Shown piece by piece: positions 1-5,326 of a DNA stretch of 5,563 nt. Origin of the DNA: Chloroflexota bacterium. Lineage in GTDB: Bacteria; Chloroflexota; Anaerolineae; J102. The stretch's first letter is position 1. Each line of letters starts with the position of its first letter. Below the pieces are notes generated by a model that had not been told where the DNA came from, searched no databases, and was given only the letters and a program-made list of their open reading frames with translations. Position numbers and translations under genes: made by a program. Location of the stretch: contig JAADFV010000179.1 of assembly GCA_013152695.1 (NCBI GenBank), forward strand, positions 1 to 5,563, in the 5' to 3' direction.

Positions 1-32
1 ACGTTTTCACATGTAAGAATGGCTGCGCTCAC
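1..32 (-). CDS. Start of the next operon gene, probable ABC transporter ATP-binding subunit (partial)
   Basis: Only the first ten codons are inside the window, reading M-S-A-A-I-L-T-C-E-N from a GTG start at 30-32. The GTG overlaps the TGA stop of the upstream permease in the four bases GTGA (29-32). An AGGAG Shine-Dalgarno motif lies six bases upstream, inside the end of the permease gene. The pattern 'short polar start, then hydrophobic strand, then E-N' resembles the first beta strand of OppD/DppD/NikD-type ATPases, which usually read like 'LLEVRNL'. In this transporter family the ATPase genes commonly follow the second permease. The start site is well supported; the ATPase identity is an inference from position and a very short peptide. 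Confidence 0.6.
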   Translation of the reverse strand, partial: MSAAILTCEN

Positions 33-916
33 GACCCACTCCTATAGTCAGCGGCATCGCGAAGAGCATTGCCGATTAAATTGGAGGCGGCGACCGAGAG
101 GAAAATAGCCCCGGCCGGTGCAATGAGCAACCATGGAGCCGTAGAAAAATATAACCTCGATGTGGACAACATTGCCCCCCACTCGGCGTGCGGAGGTTGT
201 ACACCGAGTCCCAAGAATGATAATCCTGCGATGCTAATGATGATACCGCCCAAATCGAGTGTTATGACAATGAGCATCTGGGCCAAAATGCCTGGTAAGA
301 TATGCCCTATAACCACGCGTATCCAGCGGTGCCCTGCCAACCTGTCGGCGACGATATCTTGGCGTTGGCGCGCAGCCAATGTGTAACTTCGCACCAGCCG
401 CGCGTAGTATGCCCACCACGTCGATATCAGCGCCAGCAGGAGATTCTGAAACCCGACCCCCAAGACGCCTACGATCGCCAGAGCCAAGACCAGCGAGGGT
501 AACGCCAACACCACATCCACGATACGCATCAATAAGATGTCAATACCACCGCCAATCATTCCGGCGATAATGCCAATCACCAGGGAGATGCTTAAGACGC
601 TGGCCAACACAATCAGTGCTGCTCCCAGTGAACGCCGACCACCATCGAGTAATCGAGCCAGTTGATCGCGCCCGAACTGATCTGCGCCTAACCAATGTTT
701 GGAGCTGGGAGGTGCTAATTTATCAGAAAGTTCGATTTTTTCCGGGGCATAAGGAACCAGAAATGGACCCATGAACACCGTAACCAGTACCAACACCGCC
801 AACGCCAACCCGGCCCGCCCACTCTTCTGCCTAATAAATCGCCGGAAGAGGCTGCGTGGGACGACATTCGAGTGCGTTTCATGTCGCAAGCTTAAGGTTG
901 AGCGAATGATACTCAC
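29..916 (-). CDS. ABC transporter permease, DppC/NikC/OppC family
   Basis: This 295-residue inner-membrane protein is the second channel subunit of a peptide/nickel-type importer. The family-specific segment H-W-L-G-A-D-Q-F-G-R-D is at residues 74-84, after a first membrane helix at about 35-56. Further hydrophobic segments lie near 97-120, 125-153, 155-172, 210-236 and 260-282. The signature G-L-S-F-L-G-L-G-V-Q-P-P is at 231-242 and the usual ending N-L-I-G-N-A-L-R-D-A at 279-288. Length is normal for the family. The cytoplasmic EAA loop, which docks the ATPase, is at about 187-208 and ends normally in H-I-L-P, but its opening reads V-A-D where E-A-A is usual. The start is GTG (914-916), overlapping the previous permease stop as GTGA, which suggests coupled translation. 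The true substrate cannot be read from the sequence. Confidence 0.93.
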   Translation of the reverse strand: MSIIRSTLSLRHETHSNVVPRSLFRRFIRQKSGRAGLALAVLVLVTVFMGPFLVPYAPEKIELSDKLAPPSSKHWLGADQFGRDQLARLLDGGRRSLGAALIVLASVLSISLVIGIIAGMIGGGIDILLMRIVDVVLALPSLVLALAIVGVLGVGFQNLLLALISTWWAYYARLVRSYTLAARQRQDIVADRLAGHRWIRVVIGHILPGILAQMLIVITLDLGGIIISIAGLSFLGLGVQPPHAEWGAMLSTSRLYFSTAPWLLIAPAGAIFLSVAASNLIGNALRDAADYRSGS

Positions 917-1908
917 AAGTTGCCCCCGCTGCGGACTCGGGGATCAAGCAACATGGTCATCACGTCCACGATTAAACTGGCTCCCACGTAGATCAATGTG
1001 TTAATGGCGACAAATCCCTGAATGACCGGCAAATCCCGCGCACTGATGGCCGATACCATGTAGCTTCCCAGCCCCGGCCAGGTGAAAACGACTTCGATGA
1101 TGGCAGAACCGCCCAGCAGAGCCCCGATACCCACTCCAACTGCGGTCAAGAAAGGGAGCATGGCGTTGGGCAGAGCATAGCGCAGCAAGATTCGTGTTTT
1201 TGTTGCTCCACGGGCCCTGGCAACCAAAATGTAGTGGCTACTCAGCGACTCGAGCAAGCTCGCCCGCAGCAACTGCGTCCAACGAGCAGAGCGGGCCAGT
1301 GCCAGACATGCAGCAGGCAACCAGACCTGGCCGAATTCACCACTGGAAACAATCTTTCCCCAACCCATCTTCAGTACCACGACATATAGAACCAGGAGAC
1401 CGGCCAGAAAAGAAGGCGTCGTGGCGCCTATCTGAGTGAAGAAGCGCACGATCTGATCGGGCCAACGTTCGTGGTAGGCCGCCCCCACCAGCGCTGCCGG
1501 GATAGAAAAGAGAAAGGACAGGGCCAAAGCAACGCCAGCCAACATTAGTGTAGCTGGGGCACGCTTTCGGAATTCTTCCAACACCGGCTTGCCTGACTGG
1601 TAGGAAACAGAAAGGTCACCCCGAACAGCCCGCCCCAGCCAGGATACAAATTGAAGCGGCAACGGCTGCTCCAGTCCCATCTCCGCCCGCGCAGCCTCGA
1701 TCTCGGCCGGAAGGGGGTCTTCCACGCCTCGGGCCTGCAGCAAACGCAGGGCTGGATCTCCGGGCGTCAATGGCAGCAGCGCCCAGATCAACACACTGGC
1801 CCCCAAGACTGTGAGCAACGCTTGTCCAATGCGTAAACTAAAAACTTTCAGAGCTAATAAGGGCGAAAAACCGACTATTTGATTCATTGCTCGCAAGTTT
1901 GATATCAC
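913..1908 (-). CDS. ABC transporter permease, DppB/NikB/OppB family
   Basis: This 331-residue inner-membrane protein is the first channel subunit of the importer. Helix 1 spans about residues 26-46 and leads into the family's conserved L-T-P-G-D-P (47-52). A periplasmic region follows, with G-D-L-S-V-S-Y-Q-S-G-K-P-V at 97-109, also typical. Other hydrophobic segments lie near 119-145, 163-181, 195-207, 247-272 and 296-318. The EAA loop (about 226-248, Y-I-L-V-A-R-A-R-G-A…L-P-N) is well preserved. It is followed by E-V-V-F-T-W-P-G-L-G at 272-281 and the C-terminal L-D-P-R-V-R at 321-326. The open frame begins at GTG 1906-1908, with only a distant AGGAAA motif. An ATG at residue 8 (1885-1887) is an equally plausible start. 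The gene lies 85 bases after the binding-protein gene and overlaps the next permease by four bases. Confidence 0.93.
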   Translation of the reverse strand: MISNLRAMNQIVGFSPLLALKVFSLRIGQALLTVLGASVLIWALLPLTPGDPALRLLQARGVEDPLPAEIEAARAEMGLEQPLPLQFVSWLGRAVRGDLSVSYQSGKPVLEEFRKRAPATLMLAGVALALSFLFSIPAALVGAAYHERWPDQIVRFFTQIGATTPSFLAGLLVLYVVVLKMGWGKIVSSGEFGQVWLPAACLALARSARWTQLLRASLLESLSSHYILVARARGATKTRILLRYALPNAMLPFLTAVGVGIGALLGGSAIIEVVFTWPGLGSYMVSAISARDLPVIQGFVAINTLIYVGASLIVDVMTMLLDPRVRSGGNL

Positions 1909-1937
1909 AACTGTCGTGGTTTCCTATCAGGCTGGCG

Positions 1938-1976
1938 TAAAAGGGTGTGTTGCATCATGCTGAACACAACACACCC
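1938..1976 (-). terminator. Strong hairpin between binding-protein and permease genes (attenuator or mRNA stabiliser)
   Basis: A perfect ten-base-pair stem (1967-1976 with 1943-1952, GGGTGTGTTG/CAACACACCC) encloses a 14-base loop. On the minus strand it is followed by only four T residues (1939-1942), so it looks like a leaky terminator. It sits 17 bases after the binding-protein stop and 34 bases before the permease start. In binding-protein-dependent operons such hairpins commonly keep the lipoprotein more abundant than the permeases, by partial termination or by protecting the upstream mRNA. That role is inferred here; the stem itself is seen directly. Confidence 0.7.
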
Positions 1977-1993
1977 TCCCGACGCATTAAAGG

Positions 1994-3640
1994 TTATTTA
2001 GTTGGTCGAGTCTCGTATGTGACATGAAGCCAATTGTGCGAAGGCAGATAGTCTCGATAAGCAGGTGAGACGACTGCGGGAAACAGCTTGTAACTAACAA
2101 AGAACTGATAAGCATTTTCCTCGATGATGTTATTTTGAATCTTCTTCAGTAATTCTGTACGCTCAACCGCGTCAAAAGTAACATTTAGCTCTTTGATAAA
2201 CGCATCCAACTCCGAATCATGAATACCCCCATAATTACGGTCGCCGTCAGAGGCTATGTAGCGATGCAGTTGGGGGGCACCGCCACCACTAACAGAACCC
2301 GAGAAGGCAAGGCCAGCATTCCAGGGTGTCAAGTCTTTCTTCATCGTGTCGCTGATACCATCGACCGATTGTATCTCGACATCAAATCCAATTTCCCTGA
2401 GTTGTGATTGCATTGCAGTTGATATCGGTTCCAGATCGGGCTGCTGGGGATAGATGAGCAGTATGATTTTCAACGGCTGTCCGTCTTTTACCCGAATGCC
2501 ATCGTCCCCCACAAGCCAACCCGCCTCATCCAGTAATTGATTGGCGAGAGCAGGATCAGTCTTCTGATTTTCAACTAACCAGGGGAATCCTGGTGGATAA
2601 TAACCGGTAGCCACAGCATAAACACCGTCCAGCACCTCGTTGGCGATGGACGCATAATCAATGCCCAGACCGAATGCCCGACGCACTGCCACATCATCAA
2701 ATGGCGACGTTTTCAGGTTCAACACCAATCGGACGCCCTCTCTGGTATTTGGTGCAGTTACAAAGAAGGCATCGCTCCGTCCCGCGACAATGCGCTTGGC
2801 CTCAGAAGGAACGTAAATGGCAATATCGGCTTCACCATTTTGTACAGCGAGAATGCGCGCTTGAGCATCGGGCACAAACTTTACGGTGACGCCCGGCAGA
2901 GGAGGCTCACCTTGCCAGTAGCCCTCATAGCGTTCCAATACCAGCGACTGATCATCCAACTCCACAACCTGATACGGGCCAGTGTAGAAACCAGCACCAG
3001 CCAGCTTCTCGTAATCTTCGCCTACAGCCTCGACAGCCTTCACATCGTAGACAGGGAAGACGCTTTCTGAAGCAAGGATGTTGGGGAGAGTTGGCGTTGG
3101 TGTTTGCGTTGTCAGAACCAGCTCATAGTCGCCCGTGACTTTGACCGAGGCTCCGGGCAAATTGGCCTGAGCAGACGGTGACAGTTCCAGTTGTCGATTC
3201 ATCAGCGCAGCCAAAGCCTCTGCATCGAGGGACGCACCATTCTGGAAAGTCACTTCGGGGCGCAAGGTCATCCGCCAGTTGAGATCGTCTATCTGATCCA
3301 ATGATTTGAGCACCCAGGGCTTGACAATAAAATCACGATCCCATTTCATGAGCAGTTCAGCGCATCCAAATTCTGAATACCAGAAGCCTTGTTTAATCGG
3401 ATCGAGACTCTTGATTCTAAACGACGTAACGACGGTAAGTGGTGGAGTTTCAGGCTGAGTCGGTGCGGTCTCTGGTGTTGCGATGGGCTCCGCGGCAGGA
3501 GTTGAGGTTGCTGCGGGCGCTGCGGTTGAGTCGGGTAACTGTTGGGTGGCGGTTTGTCCGCCACAGGCACTTATCAGCATCAGGCTGAGCAGCAGTCCGA
3601 GCAACAATGAGACTTTTCGGAATTCAATTCTGTGTTTCAT
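1994..3640 (-). CDS. Extracytoplasmic substrate-binding lipoprotein, SBP_bac_5 (peptide/nickel) family
   Basis: This 548-residue ligand-capturing protein belongs to cluster C binding proteins (DppA/OppA/NikA-like). The N terminus has basic residues, a hydrophobic core (10-22) and a lipobox L-I-S-A-C, with lipidated Cys26. A low-complexity Ala/Thr/Pro/Glu linker runs from about 27 to 67. The mature domain starts at T-V-V-T-S-F (69-74). Family landmarks are W-R-M-T-L-R-P-E-V-T-F-Q-N-G (122-135), G-P-Y-Q-V-V-E (221-227), Y-E-G-Y-W (238-242), D-V-A-V-R-R-A-F (316-323) and A-N-Q-L-L-D-E-A-G-W (366-375). It heads the operon and lies about 575 bases downstream of a predicted promoter with a cobalamin riboswitch. 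This suggests a B12-related ligand such as cobalt, a cobalt chelate or a corrinoid rather than a nutrient peptide. The binding pocket cannot be judged from sequence alone. Its AGGAG motif (3653-3657) is 12 bases from the ATG, an unusually long gap. Confidence 0.93.
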   Translation of the reverse strand: MKHRIEFRKVSLLLGLLLSLMLISACGGQTATQQLPDSTAAPAATSTPAAEPIATPETAPTQPETPPLTVVTSFRIKSLDPIKQGFWYSEFGCAELLMKWDRDFIVKPWVLKSLDQIDDLNWRMTLRPEVTFQNGASLDAEALAALMNRQLELSPSAQANLPGASVKVTGDYELVLTTQTPTPTLPNILASESVFPVYDVKAVEAVGEDYEKLAGAGFYTGPYQVVELDDQSLVLERYEGYWQGEPPLPGVTVKFVPDAQARILAVQNGEADIAIYVPSEAKRIVAGRSDAFFVTAPNTREGVRLVLNLKTSPFDDVAVRRAFGLGIDYASIANEVLDGVYAVATGYYPPGFPWLVENQKTDPALANQLLDEAGWLVGDDGIRVKDGQPLKIILLIYPQQPDLEPISTAMQSQLREIGFDVEIQSVDGISDTMKKDLTPWNAGLAFSGSVSGGGAPQLHRYIASDGDRNYGGIHDSELDAFIKELNVTFDAVERTELLKKIQNNIIEENAYQFFVSYKLFPAVVSPAYRDYLPSHNWLHVTYETRPTK

Positions 3641-3652
3641 CTCGAGGATAAT

Positions 3653-3657
3653 CTCCT
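3653..3657 (-). promoter_or_regulatory. Poorly spaced ribosome binding site of the binding-protein gene
   Basis: AGGAG lies 12 bases upstream of the ATG at 3638-3640, longer than the usual five to nine. The downstream TCCT could pair with AGGA in a small hairpin, which would either mask the site or bring it closer to the start. No better Shine-Dalgarno motif is visible. This contrasts with the two near-ideal sites further up the same leader (3871-3877 and 3823-3829). Confidence 0.4.
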
Positions 3658-3702
3658 ACAATTGGTGGCTTTTTGAAGGCAAGGAAGGTATTTTGCATCC
3701 GA

Positions 3703-3719
3703 CGCATCCGGCTGATGCG
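3703..3719. repeat. Short palindrome CGCATC-N5-GATGCG
   Basis: A six-base-pair inverted repeat with a five-base spacer sits in the 5' leader of the binding-protein gene. A third partial copy, GCATCCG, lies next to it at 3695-3701. A similar arm pair with a three-base spacer occurs at 5548-5562. It could be a regulator-binding site or a weak mRNA hairpin. No T-tract follows, so it is not a terminator. Confidence 0.35.
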
Positions 3720-3727
3720 CCGCACAC

Positions 3728-3808
3728 TCAACAGCGGTGAATCGTGAAAAACGTAAGAAAAAAGATGTATTTCCCAGGCAAATGAGTGCCTGCAGCTATC
3801 TGACGCAT
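3728..3808 (-). CDS. Possible 26-residue leader peptide, third in a chain of tiny frames
   Basis: The frame reads M-R-Q-I-A-A-G-T-H-L-P-G-K-Y-I-F-F-L-T-F-F-T-I-H-R-C. Its ATG overlaps the stop of the preceding Met-Ile frame as TAATG, a junction that permits re-initiation. The nearest Shine-Dalgarno motif (3823-3829) is 14 bases away, too far for efficient independent start. A central hydrophobic run (Y-I-F-F-L-T-F-F) is its only notable trait. I do not recognise a family. It may be chance or the remains of a decayed gene; support is limited to the overlap and its place in the leader. Confidence 0.2.
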   Translation of the reverse strand: MRQIAAGTHLPGKYIFFLTFFTIHRC

Positions 3809-3816
3809 TAAATCAT
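3808..3816 (-). CDS. Minimal Met-Ile-stop frame (minigene-like) with an ideal ribosome binding site
   Basis: ATG-ATT-TAA is preceded by GGAGGTG (3823-3829) at a spacing of six bases, close to an optimal initiation site. Its ATG overlaps the TGA of the upstream 17-codon frame (ATGA), and its TAA overlaps the next ATG (TAATG). A strong start for a two-residue product is unlikely to make a useful protein. It could be a regulatory start-stop element, or the scar of a gene deleted just after its start. The phage lambda bar minigene (AUG-AUA-UAA) is a known precedent for a translated Met-Ile frame. Any function here is inference. Confidence 0.35.
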   Translation of the reverse strand: MI

Positions 3817-3866
3817 TTTGGACACCTCCGTAAAATTATGTTGAGATACTTGAAGATTTGCGACAT
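3813..3866 (-). CDS. Possible 17-residue leader peptide downstream of the riboswitch terminators
   Basis: The frame reads M-S-Q-I-F-K-Y-L-N-I-I-L-R-R-C-P-K. It is preceded by GGAGGTG (3871-3877), four bases before the ATG. It begins about 50 bases after the T-tract of the second terminator, so it would be transcribed only when both terminators are read through. Its stop overlaps the following Met-Ile frame as ATGA, and the Shine-Dalgarno of that frame lies within its last codons, as in translationally coupled genes. The peptide is short and basic and I do not recognise it. It has no obvious run of one amino acid or rare codon that would mark it as a classical attenuation peptide. Confidence 0.35.
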   Translation of the reverse strand: MSQIFKYLNIILRRCPK

Positions 3867-3914
3867 ACAGCACCTCCGATGCGAACGGCAAATGTTTCGT
3901 GTGCTGCTGGCAGG

Positions 3915-3952
3915 AATAAAAAAAAGCGGCACTCGCTGGAAACGAGGCCGCT
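3915..3952 (-). terminator. Second intrinsic terminator of the riboswitch leader
   Basis: On the minus strand a ten-base-pair stem with one bulged base (arms 3943-3952 and 3925-3935, AGCGGCCTCG and its partner) closes a seven-base loop. It is followed directly by eight T residues (3918-3925). This is a textbook Rho-independent terminator. It lies 25 bases after the T-tract of the first terminator and before the short frames. It may act as a fail-safe that tightens repression, or be independently controlled. Confidence 0.85.
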
Positions 3953-3977
3953 GGCTGCATAGAGGATGGTCGCCGGA

Positions 3978-4005
3978 AATAAAAAGCCCGCCAAAAGCTG
4001 GCGGG
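3978..4005 (-). terminator. First intrinsic terminator, expression platform of the cobalamin riboswitch
   Basis: The stem CCCGCCA (3999-4005) pairs with TGGCGGG (3987-3993) around a five-base loop and runs into CTTTTTATT on the minus strand. It starts 68 bases after the riboswitch P1 stem. A competing antiterminator is possible: GGGGGC (4042-4047) can pair with GCCCCC (4004-4009), which takes the bottom of the terminator stem. The layout fits B12-induced premature termination. Confidence 0.88.
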
Positions 4006-4072
4006 GGGCGATGGTCGTGAAAATGATCTTTCCACACATGGGCCCCCTGTTCCACGAGGGGTGGTCATGACA

Positions 4073-4195
4073 TGATGAAGGTGGGTGTTCGGGCTTTCTG
4101 TGATTTCAACAGATTACCGTTGCGGGCCAGCGCCGGACTTTCACCGGACTTCCCCCAGGCTGCACAGCGCATATTCATGGCTGCGCCCCTCATCA
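4073..4195 (-). promoter_or_regulatory. Cobalamin (vitamin B12) riboswitch aptamer
   Basis: Conserved cobalamin-aptamer blocks appear in order on the minus strand. A GGGGAAGTCCGGTGAAAGTC-type block is at 4133-4155, matching the consensus GGGAA..GGTG.AA..CC. CCCGCAACGGTAAT at 4113-4126 matches CCCGC-(A)-ACTGT/CGGT-A. AGCCCGAACACC at 4084-4095 matches the closing AGCC.GAA.ACC block. The ends pair as a nine-base-pair P1 (TGATGAGGG 4187-4195 with CCTTCATCA 4073-4081, one G-T pair). Such elements bind adenosyl-, methyl- or aqua-cobalamin and usually repress B12 synthesis or uptake genes. Here the aptamer lies just inside a predicted transcript start and is followed by terminators, so transcriptional repression by cobalamin is expected. 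Which cobalamin form it prefers cannot be told by eye. Confidence 0.93.
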
Positions 4196-4222
4196 GGTTA
4201 GATGTATGCAATTGTGCTGGCG

Positions 4223-4252
4223 ATGATAGCAGAAGATGCCCGCACCTGTCAA
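4223..4252 (-). promoter_or_regulatory. Sigma-70-like promoter of the riboswitch and transporter operon
   Basis: A perfect -35 TTGACA (4247-4252) and a five-of-six -10 TATCAT (4223-4228) are separated by 18 bases on the minus strand. Transcription would start near 4215-4218, about 20 bases before the first strand of the riboswitch P1. This placement relative to an independently recognised aptamer strongly supports it as the real promoter. Confidence 0.8.
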
Positions 4253-4302
4253 ATAGAGAAGAGCGCCGCGCACTACGGGCAGAAACTCTTACTCAGCGGG
4301 GT

Positions 4303-4327
4303 CGGGGTTCGAGTCCCCGGCGGCTTA
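4303..4327 (+). other. tRNA 3'-end-like fragment (TΨC arm plus acceptor strand)
   Basis: CGGGG-TTCGAGT-CCCCG forms a perfect five-base-pair stem with a seven-base loop matching the universal T-arm consensus GGTTCGANNCC. GCGGCTT-A follows in the place of the 3' acceptor strand and discriminator base. No matching intact 5' acceptor, D arm or anticodon arm can be folded upstream, and CCA does not follow directly. It is therefore at best a tRNA remnant, possibly of the type left at an integration site, or a chance hairpin. It lies between two divergent genes, upstream of the CruF-like gene. Confidence 0.4.
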
Positions 4328-4495
4328 TACCATGAAGTATAGCGGAGGCGCCGTGCGTCTGAGCGAATTTGCCCTCCAACCCAAAACGGAGATACAGTCT
4401 TAAACGGTCTTTTGCTTATCGAATCTCCATCCGGGTACCAGGAGGTCCTTTCCCTGTCGTCCGGCCAGGTCTCAAGAACTATCTTCGGAGCAGTG

Positions 4496-5326
4496 ATGAT
4501 GAATCCCTATTTTCTCGCCGATGCCCTGGTAACATACAGCTTGCTGGCCCTGAGTTTGCATGATGCTCGTAAGCGAGGCTGGCCCGTGGTCTGGCAGATG
4601 CTGGCGGGCGTGCTATTTGGGGTGATGTTAGAGTGGGCCACCATCCAGCAGTTGCACGCTTATCAATACGGGCAGTTTCCGATTATGCTGGGCGGAGAAG
4701 TGCCCCTGGCCATCGGCGCCGGTTGGGGTGTGATCATCTACGCCTCTCGGCTGTATGCCGAAGCTACATCGTTGCCGCGCTGGGCCAAGCCTTTGCTGGC
4801 AGCACTGTTGGCCCTTAATATCGATCTTTCCATGGATGCCATCGCCATTCGTCTGGGCATGTGGGATTGGGGTCGGGGGCTGAATTTTCAGTATTTCGGT
4901 GTGCCGTGGGCCAATTTCTGGGCCTGGTTCTGGGTAGTGGCTTTCTTTTCGGCGGGATTGCAGTGGTTCGCCGATGGCGACAACGCTCTGAGTCGATGGT
5001 TGGGGCCTGTCGCTGCGCTGGTGTTGGGCGTGGCGGGCGTGTTGCTGACTAACCATTTTATCGTTTCGATTGTACCGCGGCAGTGGTATGAAACGACCAT
5101 CGCCCTGGTGATTGTGGGCGCCCTGGCGCTGGTGCTGGCATTACGCCCCCGACTTGTTTCCCTCCCCCTGCCCGCCGCCTCCAAATGGACACCCTGGGGA
5201 TTTCATCTCTTCTTTTTGGCTGTAGGCGTCATCTCCGGCGTGATTTTCCAGCCTCCTGTCTTACTGGTTGTGAGTTTATCCATGGCGGCCACTGCTTGGT
5301 GGTTGCATCGGAGACCGGGAGATTAG
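4496..5326 (+). CDS. CruF/DUF422-family carotenoid-biosynthesis membrane protein
   Basis: This predicted 276-residue multi-pass membrane protein has the hallmarks of the carotenoid-biosynthesis family that includes CruF, a hydratase acting on the psi end groups of carotenoids. Visible family features are an early L-E-W (45-47), the Y-x-Y segment (56-58), V-P-L-A-I-G-A-G-W (69-77), the acidic D-L-S-M-D (110-114), G-M-W-D-W (121-125) and Y-F-G-V-P-W-A-N-F-W-A-W (133-144). About seven hydrophobic segments are spread over the length, and the protein ends R-R-P-G-D. I chose ATG 4496 because GGAG (4487-4490) sits five bases before it. ATG 4499 is equally acceptable. The frame stays open to TTG 4412, but that start lacks a ribosome binding site and adds an unlike segment. 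No other carotenoid gene is in view, so its exact reaction is uncertain; some family members are uncharacterised. Confidence 0.8.
   Translation: MMNPYFLADALVTYSLLALSLHDARKRGWPVVWQMLAGVLFGVMLEWATIQQLHAYQYGQFPIMLGGEVPLAIGAGWGVIIYASRLYAEATSLPRWAKPLLAALLALNIDLSMDAIAIRLGMWDWGRGLNFQYFGVPWANFWAWFWVVAFFSAGLQWFADGDNALSRWLGPVAALVLGVAGVLLTNHFIVSIVPRQWYETTIALVIVGALALVLALRPRLVSLPLPAASKWTPWGFHLFFLAVGVISGVIFQPPVLLVVSLSMAATAWWLHRRPGD

Noticed and set aside
3802..3812. The 11-base word GACGCATTAAA shared with 1981-1991
   Set aside because: A few 11-base matches are expected by chance in a window of this length, and the flanks do not extend the match.
3808..4068. Overlapping 67-86-residue minus-strand frames upstream of the transporter
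   Set aside because: They run through both terminator hairpins and their T-tracts, and their upstream starts lack ribosome sites. Only their 3' ends, with the Shine-Dalgarno-led short frames, deserve notice.
4072..4335. An 87-residue plus-strand frame
   Set aside because: It is antisense to the riboswitch and promoter and extends into the tRNA-like fragment; no coding features are visible.
4369..4398. TTGCCC-N18-TACAGT as a promoter for the CruF-like gene
   Set aside because: Each hexamer matches consensus at only four of six positions, which is expected by chance in a region of this size; it is left unassigned.
4332..4403. A 23-codon plus-strand frame beginning ATG-AAG-TAT
   Set aside because: There is no Shine-Dalgarno motif before it, no family resemblance, and it begins within the tRNA-like area.
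4628..5056. A 142-residue open frame on the minus strand
   Set aside because: It lies wholly antisense to the CruF-like gene, has a low-complexity His/Pro/Gln-rich composition and no family resemblance; it is a shadow of the real gene.
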